Shown here: piece after piece, positions 56,576 to 64,000 of the stretch
Numbering within the stretch: the stretch's first letter is position 1
Layout: each line of letters begins with the position of its first letter
Assembly: GCA_031761405.1 (NCBI GenBank)
Contig: JASEVX010000007.1
Span: 36,398,849-36,462,848 of the forward strand
DNA: 64,000 bases
Direction: 5' to 3'
From: Serripes groenlandicus
Taxonomy: Eukaryota > Mollusca > Bivalvia > Cardiida > Cardiidae
Program-made: the position numbers and the translations under genes
Notes under the pieces: generated by a model
What the model was told of the DNA's origin: nothing
What the model saw: only the letters and a program-made list of their open reading frames with translations
Databases searched by the model: none

Positions 56576-56778
56576 TTAACCAGACGACTTTGAACGTATT
56601 TTTTCAAAACATAGAAAATCTCCATAATTGAATGGTAAGCCTATGACTAAAAGTGGAAAACATTGTGCCAAAAGGAGAAATTGCACGTTTTGTGCAATTT
56701 GTTCTTTTGTCACTATGTTTTTAAAAAGCTGTCTGCTGCAGAGGCGTCAGAAAGCGTCTATATGAGGGAAAGGGTTAA
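56576..56778 (-). mobile_element. TTAA MITE, young subfamily, left terminus lost
   Basis: TTAA joins directly to CCAGACGACTTTGAACG; core GCACGTTTTGTGC perfect. After the right TTAA a second GTGGGAAAGGGTTAA terminus of an older copy follows. Confidence 0.88.
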
Positions 56779-57022
56779 GTGGGAAAGGGTTAAACCCCAT
56801 GTTGCGGGTAATCAAGTGGATCGTTTCAGTAAGCCCAAACTTTTAAGTACCCACAATAAAGGGTAAGCAGGTCAAGTGAGGCTTAAATCCTTTAATTCCC
56901 ACCAATTACAACATCTCTGCAGCAGACAACTTTGAAAAAGTCTAAACAAAATTTGGAAAATCTTATTTTAGAATATGATGAATATCATATATTGAATTAA
57001 TTAAGTTGAAACAAATTGTGCA

Positions 57023-57250
57023 TTAACCCTTTCCCTCATGTTGACGCTTTCTGACGCCTCTGCAGCAGACGGCTTTTTGAAAACATGGCGACAAAAGAAG
57101 AAATTGCCAAAACAAGCAATTTCTCTTTTTGTCACTATGTTTTCAACTCTATTCAATTATTATACTTTCATTTAAAGGGAGTTCCCAAATGTTTTCAGGT
57201 ATATTCTCAAAGTTAACTGCTGCAGATTCGTGGTATGAGGGAAAGGGTAA
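57023..57250 (+). mobile_element. TTAA MITE, young/old chimera
   Basis: The left half is young-type (GACGCTTTCTGACGCC, GACGGCTTTTTG). The right half is old-type (TTTTCAACTCTATTCAATTATTATACTTTC) but ends in TATGAGGGAAAGGGTAA. Suggests recombination or gene conversion between subfamilies. Confidence 0.85.
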
Positions 57251-57364
57251 AGGTAAAAGAAATTGCTCATTATCAGCATAGTGACCTTTTACCACAATAC
57301 TTTCAAATGTTGTCTTCACATTGAAAAGGGTAAATATCCTCCGAGCATTGAAAATACATATAAT

Positions 57365-57589
57365 TTAACTCTTTCACACATATAGACACTTTCTGACGCC
57401 CATATAGCAGACGACTTTTGAAAATATCATGGCAAAAGGAAAAAATGCTCAAGATGAGCAATTTCTCCTTTAATTGCCACAATTGTTTTCAACTCTATTA
57501 TATAATTAAATAGATATATTCCCTATTTTTGTCACAATGTTTTCAAAAGTCGTCTGCTGCAAATTTGTTATATGTGGGAAAGCGGTTAA
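57365..57589. mobile_element. TTAA MITE, old subfamily
   Basis: TTAACTCTTTCACACATA; core GCTCAAGATGAGCAATTTCTC; ends TGTGGGAAAGCGGTTAA. Confidence 0.8.
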
Positions 57590-57696
57590 CAACAGTTTTT
57601 CATCAATTTTCTCCATCAATGTGTCACCATCTCCACAAAATATCACCCACCACCAACCACAGATTGTTTTGACCGAGTCTCTTCCTGCAAACAGAT

Positions 57697-57933
57697 TTAA
57701 CCCTTTCCCACATATAGACACATTCTGGCGCCTCTGCAGCAGACATCTTTTGAAATCATTGTGGCTAAAGGTGAAATTGCTCATAATAATGAGCAATTTC
57801 TTTATTTGCCACATCATGATTTCAACTTCTTTCAATAATAATACTATCATTTATAGAGATTTTTTATAGTTCAGTGTTGACTTGATAAGTTCAAAGTTGT
57901 CTGCTGCAGATTTATTCCATGTGGGAAAGAGTT
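57697..57933. mobile_element. TTAA MITE, old subfamily
   Basis: TTAACCCTTTCCCACATATA; core GCTCATAATAATGAGC (perfect stem, longer loop); right arm GTTGTCTGCTGCAGATTTAT and GTGGGAAAGAG. Confidence 0.8.
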
Positions 57934-58277
57934 TGAACATGGGAACAATAGAAACCTTTCGATGCCATGCTATTGTGACAGGCTTGGAAACAGTATGCGA
58001 AATTCCAACCTGGTTCTTGAATGATTACTTCCGTTTGAAGTTCAAGTTGTGTCTGAGGAAGATTATCGTCAATAACTAAGTTGAAGCTATAAATAAAATG
58101 TCCTTTCATTTTTATAAACCTTTTCTGTTTTTGTTAACCTTTTCCCACATGCAGACGCATTTTGACCCATCTGCATAAAGAGCAATTTCTCTTTTTGCTG
58201 TGATCTCTTCAACTCAATCTAATTAATAATAATAAATTTACTTTCATTTAAAGAAATTGCCCACAATACCCTACAGA

Positions 58278-58475
58278 AAATCAAACTGGGATCCCACCGG
58301 GATCCCAGTGGGATCCCAATGGGATGATCATATCCCAGTGGGATGTCATCATTTCAGTGGGATAGAAATTAATCCCAGTGGGATACTGGTGACCGGGATC
58401 CCAGTGACTGGGATCCCGGTAAAAATGACATATCAATCCCACTGAGATTGAGTAGATTTCCCAGTGGGATCCCAT
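58278..58475. repeat. Iterated ATCCCAGTGGGAT palindrome block
   Basis: About a dozen occurrences of GGGATCCCA, ATCCCAGTGGGAT and CCGGGATCCC variants in roughly 200 bp, in an otherwise AT-rich stretch. Because the unit is its own near reverse complement, both strands give similar short ORFs. No inverted ends seen. Confidence 0.75.
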
Positions 58476-59285
58476 TAAATTTTCACTAGAAAATTGACAT
58501 TGCCATGGGACTTCAATTATACTTCTAAGACTTATACTTTGTCTACTTTGATAAAACAGTAATTAATGAACTTAAATTATGTTGTTTTTGATTTATTGAA
58601 AGAAAAAAAAAAAATATATATATATATTTTGTGAAATTGTCTGCAATTTTAATATGGACATTTAGGTATTCAAATTAGATCACATGAAATCAGGAATCAT
58701 AATCTGCACTTAATTTGAAGAAAAAAAATCACACTAAAAAAAAAATGCTTGCCTCAATCCTTTTTTCAAACAAATCTTCAGCAGACGACCTTTAAAACTT
58801 ATAGGCAAATTGTTGATTATCTCTTCAAACATATGTATTGTCCCTGGTTGGAATGAATAATAGAGTTGAAAAAAAATCTTAGTTAAAGTAGCACTTTCTC
58901 CTTTTGTCACAATGTTATTGAAATGTGTTTGCTGCAGATGCATATAAATGCGTCTACAAATAGGTAAGGGTCAACTTATTTACCCTGGAAAAAACTCTGC
59001 AGCTGTGACCTACTTCTTTCCTCCACAAATGAGCCACGTCATACACAAATGACAAATATGACATTTTTGGGTCTCTGCAACCAGTTGATATTCATATATA
59101 TAGTCTGGTCAGGATCTTTCATTTTCGCCATTCATATTGTCACAAAAAACATCTTTAACTCCACAGGGGAATAACAATGACTTAGTGAAAAGCTGACATA
59201 GAAGTATGAAATGTGATCGTAGCTCATTGATAAATAATGTGGTTTTTCATATGACGTGGCTCAATACCCAGGGCTGTGAATATGT

Positions 59286-59315
59286 TAGGTCACGTGATTT
59301 AGGTCACGTGATTTA
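59286..59315 (+). promoter_or_regulatory. Tandem E-boxes in a 14-bp direct repeat
   Basis: TTAGGTCACGTGAT is repeated back to back, giving two perfect CACGTG E-boxes (59291-59296 and 59305-59310) 14 bp apart, about 490 bp upstream of the first ATG. GTCACGTGA is the extended USF/MITF-TFE type site. The regulatory role is inferred from position. Confidence 0.35.
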
Positions 59316-59477
59316 GACAGCCACACTTGCAAAAGGAAAATGGATTTTTCAAAGCATATATTCGGGTCAGTTCAAATTAATTAATGTGTGACATGTCATC
59401 AACTGGATTTCCAAATTGCTTAAATACATGTTTATCTTCACCTCTGCGCACATTTTTCCAGATTTTTTTATAAATTC

Positions 59478-59590
59478 TTTGGGTTGAAAAAACCACAAAA
59501 CACTGATCATTGGAAAACAGCACCCACCTAAACATTGTTGCTGGGTTTCTAATAAGCCATTTTTGGATTTGACGCAGGAGATACTTTCAG
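59478..59590 (+). repeat. Copy A of a direct repeat flanking the first exon
   Basis: CACAAAACACTGATCAT..ACAGCACCCACCTAAACATT..GTTGCTGGGTTTCTAATAAG..GGATTTGA is shared with 60215-60347, with a 20-base extra segment in the second copy. About 90 percent identity by eye. Confidence 0.8.
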
Positions 59591-59740
59591 CTAACAAACT
59601 TTTAATTTTAAAATATTGTGAGAAAGGAAGACACTTTATGTCTGCTTTAGATACATCAAAAATGCGTCTACCAATTTATTGCATCCCACGCATCGACCGC
59701 CTGTAATTTTTTAACATGAATTATTTATGTTGAAATTATG

Positions 59741-59799
59741 TTACGTCATTGGCGCGTGGCATGACGTCATAAATAAAAGATCGAGCGTCTGTTCAAACC
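59741..59799 (+). promoter_or_regulatory. Proximal promoter: two CRE-like sites and a CCAAT box
   Basis: TTACGTCA (59741-59748) and the perfect CRE TGACGTCA (59762-59769) flank ATTGG (reverse CCAAT, 59748-59752) and a short GC-rich patch GGCGCGTGGC. All lie 30-60 bp upstream of the first ATG. CREB/ATF and NF-Y are the expected binders in animals. The layout and the following ATG exon support a TATA-less promoter. Confidence 0.5.
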
Positions 59800-59911
59800 A
59801 TGATGGCCGCCATTTTCAACACAGATGCTGATTCACGGATAATATGCAATTTATCGCCGATGTTTGCGTTTATTTTTGTGTTGTTGAGGGATAAAGTGTT
59901 CAAGAATGTTC
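59800..59911 (+). CDS. First coding exon of an unrecognised eukaryotic gene
   Basis: I do not recognise the protein. The exon opens with tandem ATGs (59800, 59803) and reads MMAAIFNTDADSRIICNLSP, then a hydrophobic stretch MFAFIFVLLRDKVFKNV. It stops after one base (C) of a codon at a strong donor, GTAAGT, at 59912. That phase (1) is completed exactly by the GT that begins the exon at 63909, giving Arg. Upstream lie a perfect CRE, a CCAAT-type ATTGG and a GC-richer patch, and no TTAA MITE interrupts the promoter. The ATG sits in GATGGCCGCCATTTT, a YY1-like motif on the minus strand that is common near metazoan start sites. The hydrophobic segment could be a signal anchor or a buried helix. 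Coding nature is inferred from promoter context, donor and phase match; there is no homology evidence. Confidence 0.6.
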
Positions 59912-60212
59912 GTAAGTAAATACTTTACCTTTATCTTGCATTATTTCATTTTTATTGCAATCAAAAAGCTGTGACGAAGATCTCAAAATTCCCCCTCTGT
60001 CCCAAAAGATTAATAATAATATTACAGAAATGTTTTAAAATATTTATTTGATCATCAGTGTTTTTTCTCGCTGTTTTGTGACCAGGGCCCTTTCCATTGT
60101 GAAAATAGTGACATGTTATATGTGATAAAAAGGCAAATATTGTTAAATTTAGACCTACTTTTGTGAAAAAAAAAGAGAATTAAGTTTTTTTTATTGTGAA
60201 TGACGGCCCAAA

Positions 60213-60347
60213 TTTGGGTTAAAAACCCCACAAAACACTGATCATATAATTGGAATATGTTAACCTGCGTACAGCACCCACCTAAACATTGTTGCTGGGC
60301 TTCTAATAAGCCATTCTGGGATTTGATGCCAGAGAAAACTATTTTTT
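60213..60347 (+). repeat. Copy B of a direct repeat flanking the first exon
   Basis: Matches 59478-59590 in the same orientation; contains the additional AATTGGAATATGTTAACCTG-type insert. The two copies bracket the promoter and exon 1 at a spacing of about 735 bp. Confidence 0.8.
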
Positions 60348-60352
60348 TTATT

Positions 60353-60690
60353 AGTCCCTTACCGTTCAGTGACTGGTTTGGGGACTATAGGTTTGGTAGA
60401 TTCTGTCCGTCAGTCCCACCTAACCTTGTCCGGCCCGCAACTTAACTATCCATCATAGGATTTCAAAGAAACTTGGCACACCCGTTAACCAGGTCACACT
60501 TAAGTCAAAGGTCAAAATGAGTACAGTTCGATAGGACTACCTTGTTCGGCTCATATCTAAACCATGCATCATAGGATTTCTAAGTCACTGGGCACACATG
60601 TTCACCATGATGAGGTGGCACTCAAGACACAGACCTGTACCACAAAGTTCAAAGTCACACTTAGAGGTAGGGGACTTTTGTATTGGTTGT
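60353..60690 (-). mobile_element. Helentron-like element, AGTCCCCTACC family
   Basis: On the minus strand it begins near ACCAATACAAAAGTCCCCTACC. It carries two diverged internal units (each with CATCATAGGATTTC and a GGTCA/AAGGTCA stretch) and a GACTGACGGACAG spacer, and closes with a hairpin AGTCCCC...AAGGGACTAATAA that repeats the 5' subterminal motif. It lies in the first intron of the 59800 gene. Confidence 0.55.
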
Positions 60691-60711
60691 AATATGACAT
60701 TAACTTTTGTT

Positions 60712-60930
60712 TGATTGATTGGGGTTTAACGCCGTTGTCAACATAGTTTCTAAGCAACTGGTTGCTTTTCCACATAGATTGTTAAACAGCCCATTGGTGA
60801 AAGACGAATTATGCAGGTCACAATGACTTGTCAATCGTCAGAAAGAATGTTGGCCGAGCTGGGATTCAAACTCACAACCCCTGGATTGACAGCCCGCGTC
60901 GCTTGCGACTCACTGAGCTACCGGGGCTTG
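60712..60930 (-). mobile_element. tRNA-derived SINE with internal deletion, in intron 1
   Basis: Minus strand: AAGCCCCGGTAGCTCAGTGA head, GAGTTTGAATCCC B box, CACCAATGGGCTG, tail AAACCCCAATCAATCAAA. The segment between CAGTTGCTTAGAAAC and the GTTGACAACGGCGTT end is deleted. Confidence 0.85.
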
Positions 60931-61009
60931 GATTTGATTTTTTTTAACCATAAACTTTTACTGGAGCAGAATGCACAAATTCAAGACACATTCCCACATT
61001 TACAAATTA

Positions 61010-61500
61010 TATTTGCCTTAACCAGCAGTTCAAATTAATTTGAATTAATACTTGAATGCATACTTTTCAGAGGAAGCGGGCAGCATTTGGAAAACATTCT
61101 AGCTTGGGAAAACTGACGAAAGTTTCAAGGACACTACCAGAGTAACCTGCTCCCGGTGTTCCAGATAAACTATTGACAACAAAGGTGAATATTTTATATT
61201 TATATACCTGACTTGAGGATTAAGTCCTCAAATGTAAATTTCATACAGACCTTGTCAAATTAATGAAAAATAAAACCTATTATTTGATAGAGTGCAATAT
61301 TCAACCATGAATATTTAGAAAAGTATGAGGTAAGTTTGCAAACTTACTTTATATAATTACTTAGATATTTACCTTATATGAATGTCTATGAAATTTGAAG
61401 TGTTTTTTTTTGTTGGAGTCTTTAGAATATTCTCAAAAATGGTTGCTGAATTCGAGGCCTGAGTCTTTTCAATAATGTTTTGTTAAAGAAATCCTAACAA
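61010..61500. other. Intron 1 of the 59800 gene, repeat-poor part
   Basis: No repeat recognised. GAGGTAAGTTTGC (near 61328) is a donor-like site without a convincing upstream exon. Confidence 0.4.
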
Positions 61501-61549
61501 TTGCTTTATATTCCTTCTGACAGTTGTCAGTTCCTTTCCATATATGAAC

Positions 61550-61805
61550 TGTCCGGCGAGAAAACCAACATTGTAGACTCTGCGTAAAGTGACGATCCGG
61601 ATCATCCTTAGCATGTCGCGCAGGCTAACTTGGACAGACACTTTCCACCTCCTGTGGATTTTATGTTTCATGAATCATTACTCTATATACCTCTATCAAT
61701 CTAAGACGAAATGTGTCGGTCCAGATTATCCTGCCTTGGACTGCGCAGGCTGACCTGGATCGATACATTACGCAGAGTCCATGATGCTGGTTTTCTGGTG
61801 GAACG
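61550..61805. mobile_element. Foldback MITE with GAGAAAACCARCAT arms
   Basis: The left arm CGGCGAGAAAACCAACATTG..GACTCTGCGTAA..GCGCAGGCTAACTTGGACAG pairs with the right arm (ending CATGATGCTGGTTTTCTGGT) over about 95 bp with roughly 75-80 percent identity. No ORF of interest. Confidence 0.6.
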
Positions 61806-62132
61806 GCTCATATTGAGTCATGTATGTCAGGACGTCATAAAAATGTCTGTACGGTAATTGTTAAAGTAAAACATCATCTTGTAGATATATGTGACTCATC
61901 AAAATAAGCAAAGACGCGAAATCAACCTAAACCAGTAAATATTTAGGAAAAAGTATTATTAAATGAAGAGGTATATAGGAGTCACTGTTGGGCTGTCTGT
62001 CGGCCAGAAGCCATATTTTGTCTGGCCTATTTCTTACAACCACTGGGTGGAATTCAATAGAATTTTACATGAGGAGATGTGCATATCCTAAAGGGGTTAC
62101 GATTGCATGCTATTTTACAGAGTTATGGCCCT

Positions 62133-62228
62133 TTTACTTATTAAGTTATGGTGTAGGTCAAGGTGCTGTTTAGGGAATATTTTACTTATTAAGTTATGGT
62201 GTAGGTCAAGGTGCTGTTTAGGGAATAT
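62133..62228 (+). repeat. Perfect 48-bp tandem duplication
   Basis: The unit TTTACTTATTAAGTTATGGT...TTTAGGGAATAT occurs twice back to back with no visible differences, so it is very recent. It lies in the intron between 59911 and 63909. Confidence 0.9.
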
Positions 62229-62463
62229 TTATCATCTTCAGTGATAGTTTTAGTTTGTTTATTTATAATATTAAAGAAATCATGTTTTCACTTGTATTTC
62301 ACAGTACTGTTTTACTCAAAAGTACCGTATTTCATTTGCCTTGCATTAATGGCTCAATGATAACACAAATAAATTAAGTATCATGTAAATGGCAGATTTT
62401 TTATCTCATGGTTAGAATGAGCTAGGGTACTGATTTTTATGGTTGTACATGCAGTATAATTAC

Positions 62464-63860
62464 GTCTCCCCTATAACATGGGGGTGACATATTGTTTTTG
62501 CCCGTTCCGTCCGTCCGTCCTTCCGTCTGTCACACTTGTTTCCGCTCAATAACTGAAGAACGCTTAAGCGTAGGAACTTCATACTTGGTATGCAGGTTGG
62601 TCATGACCAGTAGCTGACCCCTATTGATTTTGATAACAGAAGGTCAAAGGTCAAGGTCATGGTGACCTTGTGAGGTAAAAAATGGTTTCCACTCAATAAC
62701 TGAAGAATGCTTTGGCTGAGGAACTCCATTCGTGGTATGCCGGTTGTCCATGCCTAGTAGAAGAGCCCTATTGATTTTGAGGTCAGTACGTCTAAAGTCA
62801 AGGTCACAGTGACCATGAGCTTGAAAGGTCACAGTGACAATGAGCTGATAAATAGTTTTTGCTTGGGCCCAGGAACTTCATACTTGATGTGCAGGTTGGT
62901 CACCACCAGCAAATGACCCCTATTAATTTTAAGGTCACTACGTCAAAGGTCAAGGTCACAGTGGTCAAGGTCACATCTGTCACACTTGTTTCCGCTCAAT
63001 AACTGAAGAACGCTTGGGCATAGGATCTTCATTCTTGGTATACAGGTTGGTCATGACCAGTAGATGACACCTAGTGATTTTGATGTCAGAAGGTCAAAGG
63101 TCAAGGTCATGGTGACCTTGTGAGGTAAAAAATGGTTTCCCCTCAATAACTGAAGAATGCTTGGGCCGAGGAACTCCATACTTGGTATGCAGGTTGGCCA
63201 TGCCCAGTAGAAGACCCTATTAATTTTGAGGTCAAAGTCAAGGTCACAGTGACCTTGAGCTGAAAGGTCACAGTGACAATGAGCTGAAACCTTGTTTTTG
63301 CTTAATAACTGTAGAATGCTTTGGCCATGGAAGTTAATACTTGGTGTGCAGGTTGGTCACCACCAGTAGATGACCCCTATTGGTTTTGAGGTCACTAGCT
63401 TAAAGGTCAAGGTCATGGTAACCTTCAGCTGAAAAATGGTTTCCTCTCAATAACTAAAGAATGCTTATGTTGAGGAACTTCATACCTTGTGCAGGTTGGT
63501 CCTAACCAGTAAATGACCTTTATTGAATTTGTTTGATTTTGAGGTCAAATGTCAAAGGTCACGGTAACCTTCAGCTGAAAAATGTGTTGTACTCAATAAC
63601 GCTTATACCCAGGAACTTCATACTTGGTGTGCAGGTTTGTCACTAGCAGCAAATGACCCCTATTGATTTTGAGGTCACTAGGTCAAAGACCAAGGTCATG
63701 GTAACCCTCAGTTGAAAAATGGTTTCCGCTCAATAACTGAGGATTGTCACTGTTGCTTCATCTCCAGTCCAAAACTAAAAAAATCATCTCCATCATTTCT
63801 TTTCCTCCCGACCACACAAATGGGGAGACAAGCGCTTTTTCAAAAAAGCAATCTCTAGTT
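62464..63860 (-). mobile_element. Helentron-like element with long alternating tandem array
   Basis: On the minus strand: hairpin GCTTTTTTGAAAAAGC, subterminal GTCTCCCC (63829-63822), a tandem array with two unit types alternating, GGACGGACGGACGG spacer (near 62500-62525), and a 3' hairpin CCCCcatgttatAGGGG ending GGGGAGAC. Units share TCAATAACTGAAGAA, GGAACTTCATACTTGG and TGCAGGTTGGTCA on the plus strand. Many units contain AGGTCA half-sites in fixed spacing. It fills the 3' part of the first intron of the 59800 gene, ending about 50 bp before the next exon. Confidence 0.6.
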
Positions 63861-63908
63861 ATTTCTAGTTGTCACATGAAATTTACAACATATTGTCATT
63901 TGTTTTAG

Positions 63909-64000
63909 GTGAACTGTTCAACAACTTTCATTTGACGGCCACAGAGGAGAAGACCAGGATCTGGATGAAAACACTGGTTCCCAAGCTCAACAACAAAATA
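63909..64000 (+). CDS. Internal exon, continues past the window edge
   Basis: The acceptor TTGTCATTTGTTTTAG ends at 63908. With the phase-1 base from 59911 the exon is open to the window end and reads (R)ELFNNFHLTATEEKTRIW and then MKTLVPKLNNKI: charged, helical-looking sequence with good coding character, quite unlike the surrounding repeats. The other frames are weaker (the frame starting GTG meets TGA after eight codons). Paired with 59800-59911 it implies an intron of about 4 kb filled by two Helentron-like elements, a SINE and a foldback repeat; small exons between the two cannot be excluded. The family is not recognised. It could be a soluble alpha-helical protein. Confidence 0.6.

Noticed and set aside
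6986..57933. CRISPR-like array from regularly recurring hairpins
   Set aside because: Copies are about 230-bp transposons with TTAA ends at irregular spacing, in a eukaryotic context with introns and SINEs.
60257..60445. ORF starting MLTCVQHPPKHCCWASNKPF, similar to the reverse frame at 59367-59597
   Set aside because: Similarity reflects the direct DNA repeat in this area; frames differ and run into a Helentron-like element.
61318..61332. Tiny exon before GAGGTAAGTTTGC in intron 1
   Set aside because: Would be about 11 nt with a weak acceptor; not supportable.

Overview
This is eukaryotic, repeat-dominated, AT-rich DNA. It looks like a mollusc, most likely a marine bivalve. I infer this from the mix of mobile elements (tRNA-headed SINEs ending in CAATCAATCAATC, CAAGAGGGCC...GGTGAGCTAAAA elements with internal tandem arrays, dense TTAA-flanked foldback MITEs), from intron-like sequence with GT...AG exon borders, and from the absence of any bacterial-style gene packing. 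Species cannot be fixed from the window alone.

Almost no protein is encoded. The best coding evidence is a plus-strand gene whose first exon (59800-59911) follows a CRE/CCAAT-bearing promoter. Its next visible exon (63909-64000) runs off the window, and the two splice phases agree. A 49-nt minus-strand exon (32420-32468) has clean acceptor and donor sites, so much of the window is probably intronic to a minus-strand gene. A possible minus-strand 3' exon lies at 5037-5087. A small ORF at 14914-15138, starting inside a perfect NRF1-type site, is a weak gene or retrocopy candidate. Nearly all other ORFs are shadows of repeats.

The window is saturated by one TTAA-flanked foldback MITE family (about 230 bp, ends TTAACCCTTTCCC...GGGAAAGGGTTAA, core hairpin around GAAATTGC..GCAATTTC). 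I place about 32 copies or partial copies of a young, homogeneous subfamily (motif CCCTCATA next to the ends). Many more belong to an older, diverged subfamily (motif CCCACATA). Several copies abut so that two elements share one TTAA. The core hairpin shows paired, compensating substitutions between copies.

Laid over this are: (1) at least six families of Helentron/DINE-like non-autonomous elements (2516-3014, 9555-9655, 21902-22172, 23556-24651, 26759-27889, 41022-41810, 60353-60690, 62464-63860). Most share a subterminal inverted repeat, a tandem array of about 150-330-bp units, a GGACGGAC-type spacer and a 3' hairpin whose arm repeats the subterminal repeat. (2) Two tRNA-derived SINE families, one copy with a 12-bp target duplication. 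(3) Small hAT-like and TA-flanked MITEs. (4) Four loci built from a short self-complementary motif iterated many times (GCGCAAGCTTGC at 6.1-7.6 kb, GAGAGATC at 10.65-11.45 kb, GTTCTTGAAC at 45.3 kb, ATCCCAGTGGGAT at 58.3 kb). Two of the tandem arrays carry perfect nuclear-receptor half-site arrangements (DR1 at 23.8-24.3 kb; IR3/ERE-type at 62.65-63.26 kb, inside the first intron of the 59.8-kb gene).

Low-copy islands with no recognisable repeat remain at about 4740-5440, 14390-15250, 28760-29040, 30460-30830, 31375-31640, 33670-34040, 34920-35640, 48160-48530, 53840-54350 and 61010-61500.
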